Below the pieces are notes generated by a model that saw nothing but the letters and a program-made list of their open reading frames with translations, was not told the DNA's origin and did not search any database. From positions 1 to 64,000 of the forward strand of contig NZ_RBTP01000069.1 of the NCBI RefSeq assembly GCF_003702045.1: a stretch of 64,000 nt of DNA, given 5' to 3'. A program made the position numbers and the translations under genes. The stretch is from Pseudomonas viridiflava. Lineage in GTDB: Bacteria > Pseudomonadota > Gammaproteobacteria > Pseudomonadales > Pseudomonadaceae. The first letter of the stretch is position 1; each line of letters begins with the position of its first letter. Of this stretch, positions 17,635-26,622 are shown one piece after another.

Positions 17635-18732
17635 TTATTTACCTGATTTGATCTTGGTCCAGCTGCGGGTCATGATCCGCTGAGTCGCGGCAGGCAGATC
17701 TGCAATGGCATACAGTTTGGCCTGAACGTCAGCAGGCGGGTAGACGCCCGGATCGCTGGTGATTGCCTTGTCGACCAGAGGCGTAGCCGCCGCGTTGCCG
17801 TTCGGGAAGCGCACCGCGTTGGTGATCTCGGCCATGATTTCCGGCTTCATCAGGAAGGTCATGAACTTGTAAGCGCCTTCGACGTTTTCGGCATCCTTGG
17901 GAATGGCGACCATGTCGTAGAAGCTGCCAGCACCTTCTTTCGGAATGTTGTAGCTGACCTTGACCTTGCCGCCCGCTTCTTCAGCACGGGATTTGGCCTG
18001 GTAGATATCACCCGAGTAACCGACGGCTACGCAGATGTTGCCATTGGCCAGGTCCGAGATGTACTTGGACGAGTGGAAGTAGCCGATCGAAGGACGGATC
18101 TTCATGAACAGCGCTTCGGCTTCGGCCAGTTGCTTCTTGTCCTGCGAGTCGGTCGGGTAGCCCAGGTAATGCAGGGCGATCGGCAGCATCTCGGTCGGCG
18201 AATCGAGGAAGCTGATGCCGCACGACTTCAGCTTGGCAGCGTTCTCAGGCTTGAACAGCAGGTCCCAGGAGTTGACGGGCGCATCGGCACCCAAGGCAGC
18301 CTTGACCTTTTCCGGGTTGATGCCGATACCGATCGAGCCCCACATGTACGGGAAGGCGTGCTTGTTGTCCGGGTCGCTGACCGACACGGCCTTGAGCAGC
18401 GATGGGTTCAGGTTTTTCCAGTCAGGCAGCTTGGACTTGTCCAGCTCCTGATAGACGCCCGCCTTGATCTGTTTGGCGAGGAAGTTGTTGGACGGCACCA
18501 CGATGTCATAGCCGGACTTGCCGGCCAGCAATTTGGCTTCGAGCGTCTCGTTGCTGTCGAAAACGTCGTAGACCACCTTGATGCCCGATTCTTTCTCGAA
18601 TTTGGCAACGGTATCCGGCGCGATGTAATCGGACCAGTTATAGACGTGCAGCACTTTGTCATCGGCCTGCGCAGCGGTCGCCACGACACCCATCATGGAC
18701 AGGGCGAGAAGGGTCTTGCCAAATTTTTTCAT
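17635..18732 (-). CDS. spuD: Polyamine-binding periplasmic protein (SpuD)
   Basis: A 365-residue PotF-type binding protein, a paralogue of SpuE next door. The signal peptide is [24 protein letters not shown]. Conserved ligand-pocket segments are [41 protein letters not shown] and [11 protein letters not shown]. Both end in the same [13 protein letters not shown]-type tail, which shows the shared duplication origin. The first gene of spuDEFGH in P. aeruginosa binds putrescine, and a periplasmic location is expected. The start at 18732 has GGAG upstream. About 300 nt separate it from spuC, enough for its own promoter. Confidence 0.9.
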   Translation of the reverse strand: MKKFGKTLLALSMMGVVATAAQADDKVLHVYNWSDYIAPDTVAKFEKESGIKVVYDVFDSNETLEAKLLAGKSGYDIVVPSNNFLAKQIKAGVYQELDKSKLPDWKNLNPSLLKAVSVSDPDNKHAFPYMWGSIGIGINPEKVKAALGADAPVNSWDLLFKPENAAKLKSCGISFLDSPTEMLPIALHYLGYPTDSQDKKQLAEAEALFMKIRPSIGYFHSSKYISDLANGNICVAVGYSGDIYQAKSRAEEAGGKVKVSYNIPKEGAGSFYDMVAIPKDAENVEGAYKFMTFLMKPEIMAEITNAVRFPNGNAAATPLVDKAITSDPGVYPPADVQAKLYAIADLPAATQRIMTRSWTKIKSGK

Positions 18733-19039
18733 GCGTAGCTCCAATGTTTTTTTATCACTGACCGATTAGATTAGCGGCTTGTAGCCATTAGTCTGGCAAG
18801 TTCAAGGGCAGGCTTTCAAGCCGACACCTGTCGAACAGCCCTTATCCCGCTGAAGAAACGCTTTTTTCTGTGGATAACTGCCTTTCATCAAACAAAACGC
18901 AAGCCACTGAGACGCAGCAAATCTGGTGGGAGCGGACTTGTCCGCGAATGCTGCGTTTCAGTCGCTGAACATTTATCGGCTGTACCAACCCTTCGCGGAC
19001 AAGTCCGCTCCCACAATCAGGTGTGCTTTACACCTGTTC
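18733..19039. other. spuC-spuD intergenic region with candidate promoter and a DnaA-box match
   Basis: This 307-nt gap has no gene. Just upstream of spuD on the minus strand are weak -35/-10-like boxes (TTGAAC, then TACAAG 16 nt later), so spuDEFGH may have its own promoter. A perfect 9-mer TTATCCACA (minus strand, 18869-18877) matches the DnaA-box consensus and may be chance. The spuC-proximal part is filled by a repeat pair at 18927-19015. Confidence 0.4.
18927..19015. repeat. REP/BIME-type inverted repeat (family B)
   Basis: TGGGAGCGGACTTGTCCGCG at the left end is mirrored by TTCGCGGACAAGTCCGCTCC at the right end. Each half is itself a small palindrome (GCGGACTTGTCCGC). About 40 nt lie between the halves. 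A diverged copy is at 13117-13206. It lies downstream of the minus-strand spuC, a common position for such elements. Confidence 0.85.
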
Positions 19040-20407
19040 CTACCCTTCCAACGCAGCCAGGGTCAGATCCAGACACGTGCGGGCCTTCTCGACCAACTCA
19101 TCAATCTGCTCGAACGTGATCACCAGCGGCGGCGCGATGATCATGGTGTCACCTACCGCCCGCATGATCAGGCCATTATCAAAGCAGAAGGTTCGACAGA
19201 TCATGCCTGCGCCTCTGTCGGTGTAACGCTCCCGCGTCGCCTTGTTCCTGACCAACTCGATGGCGCCCAGCAGGCCGACGCCACGGACTTCGCCCACCAG
19301 CGGATGATCGTTCAGCTCACGCAAACGCTTTTGCAAATATGGTGCCGTTTCAGACTTGACCCGTTCGACGATCTTTTCTTCGCGCAGGATACGAATGTTC
19401 TCCAGCGCAACGGCGGCGGCCACCGGATGGCCCGAGTAAGTGAAACCGTGGTTGAAATCGCCGCCCTCGTTAAGCACCGCGACGATTTCGTTGCGCACCA
19501 CCAGCCCGCCCATCGGCACGTAGCCGGAAGTCAGGCCTTTGGCGATGGTCATCATGTCCGGTTTCAGGCCGTAAAAATCGCTACCGAACCACTCACTGGT
19601 GCGTCCGAAACCACAAATCACTTCATCGGCCACGAACAGGATGTCGTAACGCGACAGGATCTCTTTGATCTTCGGCCAATAGCTATCTGGCGGCACGATC
19701 ACGCCACCCGCTCCCTGAATCGGCTCGGCGATGAACGCCCCGACGTTGTCAACGCCCAGCTCAAGAATCTTCTTCTCCAACTGCTCCGCCGCCCAGACAC
19801 CGAACTCATCCGGCGTCATGTCACCGCCCTCGCCAAACCAGTACGGCTGCGGGATGTGAGCGATACCCGGAATCGGCAGGTCGCCCTGCTCATGCATGTA
19901 CGTCATGCCGCCCAGACTAGCGCCCGCGACCGTGGAGCCGTGGTAGCCGTTGACGCGGCTGATAATGGTCTTCTTGTTCGGCTGCCCTTTGAGCGCCCAG
20001 TAATGGCGAACCATGCGCAGCATGGTGTCATTGCCTTCGGAGCCGGAACCGGTGAAGAACACGTGGTTCATGCCTTCCGGCGCGATGTCGGAAATCGCCT
20101 TGGCCAGTTCAAGCACAGGTGGATGCGCGGTCTGGAAGAACAGGTTGTAGTAAGGCAGCTCACGCATCTGCTTGCTGGCGGCATCGGCCAGCTCTTCGCG
20201 ACCGTAGCCGATGGCCACGCACCACAGGCCGGACATGCCGTCGAGAATGCGATTGCCTTCGCTGTCCCACAGATAAACGCCGTCGGCGCGGATAATGATG
20301 CGCGGGCCTTTCTCTTTCAGTTGTTTGTAGTCGCTGAACGGTGCCAAGTGATGCTCGCTGCTCAGGGCTTGCCATTCGAGGGTTTGCGGGTTGTGGTTGG
20401 CACTCAT
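19040..20407 (-). CDS. spuC: Polyamine (putrescine)-pyruvate aminotransferase SpuC
   Basis: A 455-residue class III PLP aminotransferase. Signatures are NHVFFTGSGSEGNDTMLR (phosphate-binding loop), the aromatic-G-H-G-S motif NGYHGSTVAGASLGG, FVADEVICGFGRT (the PLP-ring aspartate) and TIAKGLTSGYVPMGG with the Schiff-base lysine. In P. aeruginosa SpuC transfers the amino group of putrescine or related amines to pyruvate, giving an alternative to the gamma-glutamyl route. The start at 20407 (MSANHNPQT) has AAGGA upstream. It lies 66 nt downstream of spuB with a perfect hairpin in the gap. Other omega-amino substrates such as cadaverine or beta-alanine remain possible. Confidence 0.9.
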   Translation of the reverse strand: MSANHNPQTLEWQALSSEHHLAPFSDYKQLKEKGPRIIIRADGVYLWDSEGNRILDGMSGLWCVAIGYGREELADAASKQMRELPYYNLFFQTAHPPVLELAKAISDIAPEGMNHVFFTGSGSEGNDTMLRMVRHYWALKGQPNKKTIISRVNGYHGSTVAGASLGGMTYMHEQGDLPIPGIAHIPQPYWFGEGGDMTPDEFGVWAAEQLEKKILELGVDNVGAFIAEPIQGAGGVIVPPDSYWPKIKEILSRYDILFVADEVICGFGRTSEWFGSDFYGLKPDMMTIAKGLTSGYVPMGGLVVRNEIVAVLNEGGDFNHGFTYSGHPVAAAVALENIRILREEKIVERVKSETAPYLQKRLRELNDHPLVGEVRGVGLLGAIELVRNKATRERYTDRGAGMICRTFCFDNGLIMRAVGDTMIIAPPLVITFEQIDELVEKARTCLDLTLAALEG

Positions 20408-20440
20408 GCAGCACGTCCTTTTCAATCTAGTCAGTGAATC

Positions 20441-20466
20441 GAGCGCCGCATTGAGCAGCGGCGCTC
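20441..20466 (-). other. Perfect 9-bp hairpin between spuB and spuC
   Basis: GAGCGCCGC (20441-20449) pairs with GCGGCGCTC (20458-20466) over an 8-nt loop, directly after the spuB stop. No T-run follows. It may be an attenuator or mRNA-stabilising hairpin inside the spuBC unit. Confidence 0.6.
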
Positions 20467-20473
20467 TGCCGGG

Positions 20474-21832
20474 TCAGACGGCGAACAGCAGGAACTCGCG
20501 CTCCCAAGAGCTGATCACCCGCTTGAAATTCTCATGCTCGGCGCGCTTGACCGCGACGTAACCGATGATGAATTTCTTGCCCAGGTACTTCTCGATGGTT
20601 TTGCTGTTTTCCATACGCTCCAGCGCATCCTCGATGGTCAGCGGCAGGCGCAGGTTGCGGCGCTCGTAACCGCGACCCACCACCGGCGCGCTCGGGTTGA
20701 TCCCTTCGACCATGCCGATGAAGCCGCACAACAGGCTGGCGGCAATGGCCAGGTACGGGTTGGCGTCAGCGCCCGGCAGGCGGTTTTCCACCCGGCGATT
20801 CTGTGGCCCGGCATCCGGCACACGCAGACCGACAGTGCGATTCTCCTCGCCCCACTCCACGTTCACCGGCGCAGAGGTGTCCGGCAGAAAGCGACGGAAC
20901 GAGTTCACGTTGGGCGCGAACAGCGGCAGCAGCTCGGGGATGAATTTCTGCAGGCCGCCGACGTGGTTGAGGAACAGCTCGCTCATCGTCCCGTCTTCGT
21001 TGGAGAAGATGTTCTGGCCGGTTTCGATGTCGATGATGCTCTGGTGCAGGTGCATGGCGCTGCCGGGCTCGCCGGTCATGGGCTTGGCCATGAAAGTGGC
21101 CGCCACGTTGTGCTTGAGCGCGGCTTCACGCATGGTCCGCTTGAATACCAGAATCTGGTCGGCCAGCGACAGGGCGTCGCCATGACGGAAATTGATTTCC
21201 ATCTGCGCGGTGCCGTCTTCGTGAATCAGCGTATCCAGGTCCAGGTTCTGCAGCTCGCACCAATCGTAGACGTCCTCGAACAGCGGATCGAACTCGTTGG
21301 CCGCTTCGATGGAGAACGACTGACGACCGGTTTCCGGACGGCCCGAGCGGCCGACCGGAGGCTGCAGCGGGTAGTCCGGGTCGTCGCTACGCTTGGTCAG
21401 GTAAAACTCCATCTCCGGCGCCACGATAGGCTGCCAGCCTTGGTCGGCATAGAGTTTGAGGACCTTCTTGAGTACGTTGCGCGGCGACAGCTCGATGGGG
21501 TTGCCTTGCTTGTCGTAGGTATCATGAATGACCTGCGCGGTTGGCTCGATGGCCCAAGGCACCAGGTACACCGCGTTCTGGTCGGGGCGGCAGATCATGT
21601 CGATGTCGGCAGGGTCCAGCAGCTCGTAGTAGATCTCGTCTTCTACGTAGTCGCCGGTCACCGTCTGCAACAACACGCTTTCAGGCAGACGCATGCCTTT
21701 TTCAGCGATGAATTTGTTGGTCGGGGAGATTTTGCCGCGGGTGATCCCGGTGAGGTCGGACATCATGCATTCGACTTCGGTGATCTTGTGTTCTTTCAAC
21801 CAATCGGTGAGCTGGTCGAGGTTGGTACTCAT
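20474..21832 (-). CDS. spuB: Glutamylpolyamine synthetase (glutamine-synthetase-like) SpuB
   Basis: A 452-residue glutamine-synthetase homologue of the PuuA/PauA type that ligates glutamate to polyamines using ATP. The beta-grasp N-terminal domain ends near residue 100. Catalytic-domain signatures are VAPEMEFYLTKR (metal-binding acid), AQMEINFRHGDAL, GSAMHLHQSI (ATP/glutamate site), ENRTVGLRVPD and RVENRLPGADANPYLAI. The adenylylation tyrosine region of true GlnA is absent, consistent with a catabolic role. It heads the minus-strand spuBC unit, with a 16-bp palindrome 22 nt before its start. A paralogue, SpuI, is divergent. Confidence 0.93.
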   Translation of the reverse strand: MSTNLDQLTDWLKEHKITEVECMMSDLTGITRGKISPTNKFIAEKGMRLPESVLLQTVTGDYVEDEIYYELLDPADIDMICRPDQNAVYLVPWAIEPTAQVIHDTYDKQGNPIELSPRNVLKKVLKLYADQGWQPIVAPEMEFYLTKRSDDPDYPLQPPVGRSGRPETGRQSFSIEAANEFDPLFEDVYDWCELQNLDLDTLIHEDGTAQMEINFRHGDALSLADQILVFKRTMREAALKHNVAATFMAKPMTGEPGSAMHLHQSIIDIETGQNIFSNEDGTMSELFLNHVGGLQKFIPELLPLFAPNVNSFRRFLPDTSAPVNVEWGEENRTVGLRVPDAGPQNRRVENRLPGADANPYLAIAASLLCGFIGMVEGINPSAPVVGRGYERRNLRLPLTIEDALERMENSKTIEKYLGKKFIIGYVAVKRAEHENFKRVISSWEREFLLFAV

Positions 21833-21854
21833 AAATACCTCAGGGTTTTGGTGT

Positions 21855-21870
21855 CCTGATCGCGATCAGG
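21855..21870. promoter_or_regulatory. 16-bp perfect palindrome upstream of spuB
   Basis: CCTGATCGCGATCAGG is fully symmetric and lies 22 nt before the spuB ATG in the leader. It is a candidate dimeric regulator site, for example for a helix-turn-helix repressor of polyamine catabolism, or a strong RNA hairpin. The next bases on the minus strand are not T-rich. Confidence 0.5.
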
Positions 21871-22150
21871 CGTTTTTTAGACGCGTCGGCGTCATGGTGT
21901 ACAACTCGTTTAAGAAGGCAATAAGGGGTAAGGTGACACTTGCAGTGACACAATTCCAGGCAGCCGCCGTCACACTGGCGAGGTCGCTATAGTGATAGTG
22001 TCCAGTATTGAGAATGTAACGGGTAAGGCGCAATGGCAGTTCGAAAGCCTTGGCGATCAGCGATAGCGCATCCTGAGCACGGGTATCACAGGCATGATGG
22101 CTGCTCTGCGGATTGGGCATGCGTGTGCCGGTCAAGGGAAGGCGCAGCAT
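21866..22150 (-). CDS. Possible 94-aa leader or small protein upstream of spuB (uncertain)
   Basis: An open frame starting MLRLPLTGTRMPNPQSSHH, preceded by GGGGG seven nt or less from the ATG, with a mildly hydrophobic C-terminal half (SVTLPLIAFLNELYTM) and two cysteines. It ends inside the palindrome 33 nt before spuB and is in the same orientation. No family is recognised. It could be a small conserved gene or a chance frame in a regulatory region; a second ATG at its eleventh codon has no better ribosome-binding site. Confidence 0.3.
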   Translation of the reverse strand: MLRLPLTGTRMPNPQSSHHACDTRAQDALSLIAKAFELPLRLTRYILNTGHYHYSDLASVTAAAWNCVTASVTLPLIAFLNELYTMTPTRLKNA

Positions 22151-22425
22151 TGAACCCCCGGTTTTATTGCTTTATGGGTTGCAATCGAGCTTAGCCGTGT
22201 TCATTTTTTTATACAACAACCCGTTAAAAATAAAAGACAGGCTGCTTTTACTGCTATTTAGAAGTGATTTCAGCCCGATTAAAACGCCCCAAAGTGCAGC
22301 AAAAAAGACTGTTTTGCGCAGTTTGAGGGCACATTAAAGCGCTATTGACTTCATCATGGCTTTCGGATTGACTGAGACCCGTAATCATTGATGATTGATA
22401 TTTTTAACAACAAAGGTGTTGCATC

Positions 22426-23802
22426 ATGTCGGTACCCCCGCGTGCCGTTCAGCTTAATGAAGCGAACGCGTTCCTTAAGGAACATCCTGAGGTTCTGTAC
22501 GTTGACCTTCTGATTGCAGATATGAATGGTGTGGTGCGTGGCAAACGCATCGAACGCACCAGCCTCCATAAGGTTTACGAGAAGGGCATCAACCTGCCTG
22601 CCTCTTTATTTGCTCTGGATATCAATGGCTCCACGGTGGAAAGCACCGGCCTGGGCCTGGACATCGGTGATGCTGACCGAATCTGCTATCCAATCCCCGA
22701 CACCCTGTGCAATGAGCCTTGGCAAAAGCGCCCTACTGCGCAATTGCTGATGACCATGCACGAACTCGAAGGCGACCCGTTTTTCGCCGACCCGCGCGAA
22801 GTGCTGCGCCAGGTCGTCGCCAAGTTCGATGAAATGGGCCTGACCATCTGCGCCGCGTTCGAACTGGAGTTCTACCTGATCGATCAGGAGAACGTGAACG
22901 GCCGTCCACAACCTCCGCGTTCGCCGATCTCCGGCAAACGCCCGCATTCGACTCAGGTCTACCTGATCGACGACCTCGACGAATACGTCGACTGCCTCCA
23001 GGACATTCTGGAAGGTGCGAAAGAGCAAGGCATTCCGGCTGACGCCATCGTCAAGGAAAGCGCCCCGGCACAATTCGAAGTGAACCTGCACCACGTGGCC
23101 GACGCCATCAAGGCATGCGACTACGCCGTACTGCTCAAGCGTCTGATCAAGAACATCGCCTACGACCACGAAATGGACACGACCTTCATGGCCAAGCCCT
23201 ATCCGGGTCAGGCAGGTAATGGTCTGCACGTCCACATCTCGATCCTGGATCGCGATGGCAAGAATATCTTCACCAGCGAGGATCCCGAGCAGAACGCCGC
23301 ATTACGTCATGCGATCGGCGGTGTGCTCGAGACCCTGCCGGCGCAGATGGCGTTCCTGTGCCCGAACGTCAACTCGTACCGCCGGTTCGGTGCCCAGTTC
23401 TACGTGCCCAACTCGCCGACCTGGGGCCTGGACAACCGTACGGTTGCCATCCGGGTTCCAACAGGCACGGCAGACGCCGTACGTATCGAACACCGCGTCG
23501 CCGGTGCCGATGCCAACCCGTACCTGCTCATGGCCTCCGTGCTGGCAGGCGTACACCACGGCCTCGTCAACAAGATCGAGCCAGGCGCGCCGGTGGAAGG
23601 CAACTCCTACGAGCAGCATGAACAAAGCCTGCCGAACAACCTGCGCGATGCCTTGCGCGAGCTGGACGACAGCGCGGTCATGGCCAAGTACATCGACCCG
23701 AAATACATCGATATCTTCGTGGCCTGTAAAGAGAGCGAGCTGGAGGAGTTCGAACACTCCATCTCCGACCTCGAGTACAACTGGTACTTGCACACCGTCT
23801 GA
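22426..23802 (+). CDS. spuI: Glutamylpolyamine synthetase (glutamine-synthetase-like) SpuI
   Basis: A 458-residue GS-family enzyme, a paralogue of SpuB. It has VLYVDLLIADMNGVVRGKR in the N-terminal domain, CAAFELEFYLID, AQFEVNLHHVADA, GNGLHVHISILD, LDNRTVAIRVP and VRIEHRVAGADANPYLLMA. Gamma-glutamylation of polyamines or related amines is the expected reaction, as in the Pseudomonas PauA family, whose members differ in amine preference. The ATG at 22426 follows AAGGTG. It is transcribed away from spuB and is followed by a strong terminator. Its divergent placement allows separate control by amine inducers. Confidence 0.92.
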   Translation: MSVPPRAVQLNEANAFLKEHPEVLYVDLLIADMNGVVRGKRIERTSLHKVYEKGINLPASLFALDINGSTVESTGLGLDIGDADRICYPIPDTLCNEPWQKRPTAQLLMTMHELEGDPFFADPREVLRQVVAKFDEMGLTICAAFELEFYLIDQENVNGRPQPPRSPISGKRPHSTQVYLIDDLDEYVDCLQDILEGAKEQGIPADAIVKESAPAQFEVNLHHVADAIKACDYAVLLKRLIKNIAYDHEMDTTFMAKPYPGQAGNGLHVHISILDRDGKNIFTSEDPEQNAALRHAIGGVLETLPAQMAFLCPNVNSYRRFGAQFYVPNSPTWGLDNRTVAIRVPTGTADAVRIEHRVAGADANPYLLMASVLAGVHHGLVNKIEPGAPVEGNSYEQHEQSLPNNLRDALRELDDSAVMAKYIDPKYIDIFVACKESELEEFEHSISDLEYNWYLHTV

Positions 23803-23817
23803 TTCAGGCTGAGCAAC

Positions 23818-23856
23818 GAAAAACGCCGCAAGCTCTTTGAGCGCTGCGGCGTTTTT
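23818..23856 (+). terminator. Rho-independent terminator after spuI
   Basis: AAACGCCGCA (23821-23830) pairs with TGCGGCGTTT (23845-23854) around a 14-nt loop that contains a secondary pairing. It is flanked by A and T runs, so it can also serve the convergent dehydrogenase gene ending at 23887. Confidence 0.9.
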
Positions 23857-23886
23857 CGTGGTGCCCGAAGGTTTTTCAGATACGCC

Positions 23887-25344
23887 TTACAGCCCGCCGA
23901 CGTGAAACGCCTTCACTTCCAGGTACTCGTCCAGACCGTAGCTGGAGCCTTCACGGCCAAGACCCGACTGTTTGACGCCGCCGAACGGCGCAACTTCCAT
24001 CGAGATGATGCCGGTGTTGAGCCCGACCATGCCGAACTCCAACGCCTCGCCAAAACGCCATGAACGACGCAGGTCCTGGGTGAAGTAATACGCACCCAAA
24101 CCATAGGGCGTGGCGTTGGCCAGCGCCAGCGCCTGGGCTTCGTCGGTAAAGCGCATCAGCGGTGCGACCGGGCCGAAGGTCTCTTCGTTGGCCAGCAGCA
24201 TGCCTGCGTGGGTATCACCGAGCACGGTTGGCTGGACGAACTGGTTGTCGCCTTCAGGCATACCGCCATACAACAGCTTAGCGCCCTGACTCAGGGCATC
24301 GTCGATGTGCCGGGAAACCTTGCTGACCGCTGCCGGGTTGATCAGCGGGCCAATCGTAACGCCCTCTTCCAGGCCGTTGCCGACCTTGAGCTTGGCGACT
24401 TCTTCCACCAGCCGTGCAGCGAAGCGGTCGTAGATGCCGTCCTGCACCAGAATGCGGTTGGCGCACACGCAGGTCTGTCCAGCATTACGAAACTTGCTGA
24501 GCATGATGCCTGTAACGGCCTGCTCAAGGTCAGCGTCGTCGAACACGATGAAGGGGGCATTACCGCCCAGCTCAAGGCTCAGGCGCTTGATGTGTTCGGC
24601 GCTCTGGCGCATCAGTAAACGGCCCACAGCGGTCGAGCCGGTGAAGGAAATCTTGCGCACCACCGGGTTGCCGGTCAGTTCTTCGCCGATCCCGACTGGC
24701 ATGCCGGTGATGACGTTGAACACGCCTGCCGGAATGCCCACACGCTCGGCCAGCACTGCCAACGCCAGTGCCGAAAGGGGCGTGAGGTCCGAAGGCTTGA
24801 CGATGATCGGGCAGCCCGCTGCCAGCGCGGGTGCGCATTTGCGGGTGATCATCGCATTCGGGAAGTTCCAGGGCGTGATGGCCGCGCAGACGCCGACCGG
24901 CTGCTTGAGCGTCATCAGGCGACGGTCCACGCTCGGCGCAGGAATGGTTTCGCCGTAAGAGCGACGCGCTTCTTCCGCGAACCATTTGACGAAACTGGCG
25001 CCGTAGCGGATTTCACCCCGCGACTCGTTCAGCGGCTTGCCTTGCTCGAGGGTCATGATCAGCGCCAGGTCTTCGACGTTTTCCAGCATCGCCTGGTGCC
25101 AGCGCTCCAGCAAACCTGCCCGCTCGGCAGCGGGGCGAGCGCGCCAGGCAGGCCAGGCGCGATCGGCGGCTTCGATGGCGCGACGGGTTTCAGCGCCTTG
25201 CAGGGCCGGAACCTGAGCGATGACCTCGCCGGTTGCCGGGTCGGTAATGTCCAGTGTCGCGCCGTCGTCGGCAACGATCCACTGCCCATCCACATAAGCA
25301 CGGTCTACCAGCAGGCTGGGGTCTTTCAAATGGTTCTTGAGCAT
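23887..25344 (-). CDS. NAD(P)-dependent succinate-semialdehyde dehydrogenase-like aldehyde dehydrogenase
   Basis: A 485-residue aldehyde dehydrogenase. Signature residues are PWNFPNAM with the conserved Asn, VKPSDLTP, FTGSTAVGR, the general base E258 in LELGG and the nucleophile C292 in NAGQTCVCANR. The NTGIISMEVAPFGGVKQSGLGREGS tail region and overall sequence resemble GabD/DavD-type enzymes, which oxidise succinate or glutarate semialdehyde. It is the last gene of the large minus-strand operon and lies 120 nt after the M20 deacylase. It could equally oxidise another omega-amino-aldehyde made by the flavoenzymes in this operon. A role with the neighbouring spu genes is inference. Confidence 0.88.
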   Translation of the reverse strand: MLKNHLKDPSLLVDRAYVDGQWIVADDGATLDITDPATGEVIAQVPALQGAETRRAIEAADRAWPAWRARPAAERAGLLERWHQAMLENVEDLALIMTLEQGKPLNESRGEIRYGASFVKWFAEEARRSYGETIPAPSVDRRLMTLKQPVGVCAAITPWNFPNAMITRKCAPALAAGCPIIVKPSDLTPLSALALAVLAERVGIPAGVFNVITGMPVGIGEELTGNPVVRKISFTGSTAVGRLLMRQSAEHIKRLSLELGGNAPFIVFDDADLEQAVTGIMLSKFRNAGQTCVCANRILVQDGIYDRFAARLVEEVAKLKVGNGLEEGVTIGPLINPAAVSKVSRHIDDALSQGAKLLYGGMPEGDNQFVQPTVLGDTHAGMLLANEETFGPVAPLMRFTDEAQALALANATPYGLGAYYFTQDLRRSWRFGEALEFGMVGLNTGIISMEVAPFGGVKQSGLGREGSSYGLDEYLEVKAFHVGGL

Positions 25345-25464
25345 GGTCGGTCGAGTCCTGTTCCGGGATGACTGCCAGTCTAAGCAGCCATCACAGTCCA
25401 GGATGCTGAAAGCAAAGTGTACGAGCTGCGTACGCTGCTGAATTTCGCGCCCGCACGGCAGCCT

Positions 25465-26622
25465 CTACTGCTTCAGCGAGCCCAGCAAACTTTGCAGAAA
25501 GCGCTCGCCAGCATTCATCTGGCTTTCTTCGATGAACTCGTCAGGCTTGTGCGCCTGCTCGATGGACCCAGGCCCGCACACCACCACCGGCACGTTGAGA
25601 CGCCCGGCGAACAGACCGCCTTCGGTGCCATACGACACCTTGATGTGCTGCGTGCCGGGCTCGGCAAACGCGTGCAGCATGCGCACCGCTTCGACGCTGG
25701 GATGCGTTTCAAGCGCGGGGTATTCGTTCATGATTTCGATGTCGATGGCTGCCACGCCGGACAGCTGTCGGGCTTCACGCACCAGCACTTCGGCGCGCTC
25801 GCGCAATTGCGCCAGCAACAGGTCCGGATCATCGCCCGGCAGGTTGCGGTATTCGAACTCCAGCGTGCAAAGGTTCGGCACGATGTTCAGCGCCTTGCCG
25901 CCATCGATACGACCGATGTGTACGGTGCTGTAAGGGATGTCGTAGCCTTCGTCACGCACGCCCTGCTGCTCGACCTGCTTCTGACTCTTGCGCAGTTCGG
26001 CAATGAAGTCGCTGGCCAGATGAATCGCGTTGACCGCACGCGGCGCCAGTGAGGAATGCGCTTCCTGACCCCGGCAATAGGTGCGGTACGAACTCTTGCC
26101 TTTGTGACCGACCGCGAACTGCATCAGCGTCGGCTCTCCCACCACGCACAGAAACGGACGCACCGGTGCCAGGTGCAACACGTCCAACAAACGCCGCACG
26201 CCCACGCAGCCGATTTCTTCGTCGTGGGACAAGGCCAGTTGCAGCGGTCGCGTCAGGGTCATGTCTGCGGCGTCGAGCATGGCGTCGATGGCCAGCGCGA
26301 TGAAGCCTTTCATGTCGCAGGTGCCGCGCCCGTAGATACGCCCGTCACGCACCGTCGCCTGAAACGGCGGCACGGTCCACGCCTGTCCTGCAGCAGGCAC
26401 CACGTCGGTATGCCCGGAGAGCAGAACACCGGGTTGCCCTTGCGGACCGGTACTGGCGAACAGGTTGGCCTTTTTGCCCGTCTCGTCCTTGACGATCAGC
26501 GACTCGATGCCCTTGGTCGCCAGCAAGTCGCGAACGTAGTCGATCAGCGCCATGTTCGGCTCCGACGATACGGTTTCGAAAGCAATCAGGCGTTTGAAGA
26601 TGTCCAGCGCACGCGGTGTCAT
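25465..26622 (-). CDS. M20 metallopeptidase, acetylornithine deacetylase (ArgE)-like
   Basis: A 385-residue zinc hydrolase of the ArgE/DapE type. Metal-site motifs are LSGHTDVVPAAGQ (metal His and catalytic Asp), GRGTCDMKGFIAL (bridging Asp) and SHDEEIGCVGVR (catalytic Glu); later come VVGEPT, the dimerisation-domain segment EAHSSLAPRAVNAI, and YGTEGGLFAG. N-deacylation of an amino acid or amine is expected. A second ArgE-like protein next to argA (56268-57416) is the more likely arginine enzyme, so this one probably serves the catabolic operon. Its start overlaps the stop of the upstream oxidase by 4 nt (ATGA). Confidence 0.88.
   Translation of the reverse strand: MTPRALDIFKRLIAFETVSSEPNMALIDYVRDLLATKGIESLIVKDETGKKANLFASTGPQGQPGVLLSGHTDVVPAAGQAWTVPPFQATVRDGRIYGRGTCDMKGFIALAIDAMLDAADMTLTRPLQLALSHDEEIGCVGVRRLLDVLHLAPVRPFLCVVGEPTLMQFAVGHKGKSSYRTYCRGQEAHSSLAPRAVNAIHLASDFIAELRKSQKQVEQQGVRDEGYDIPYSTVHIGRIDGGKALNIVPNLCTLEFEYRNLPGDDPDLLLAQLRERAEVLVREARQLSGVAAIDIEIMNEYPALETHPSVEAVRMLHAFAEPGTQHIKVSYGTEGGLFAGRLNVPVVVCGPGSIEQAHKPDEFIEESQMNAGERFLQSLLGSLKQ

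Larger units (their letters stand above)
21833..22425. other. 593-nt divergent control region between spuB and spuI
   Basis: The region separates the two divergent glutamylpolyamine synthetase genes. It holds a 16-bp palindrome (21855-21870), a doubtful 94-codon minus-strand frame (21866-22150) and an AT-rich half (about 22190-22425) with a run of T and several A-tracts that could act as UP elements. TTGACT occurs at 22345 and 22368, but no well-spaced -10 follows. The position between spuB and spuI is where spuA lies in P. aeruginosa; no glutamine-amidotransferase-like sequence is present. Confidence 0.5.

Noticed and set aside
18926-20437. 503-codon open frame antisense to spuC
   Set aside because: Antisense shadow of spuC with Arg/His/Gln-rich product; no recognisable domain.
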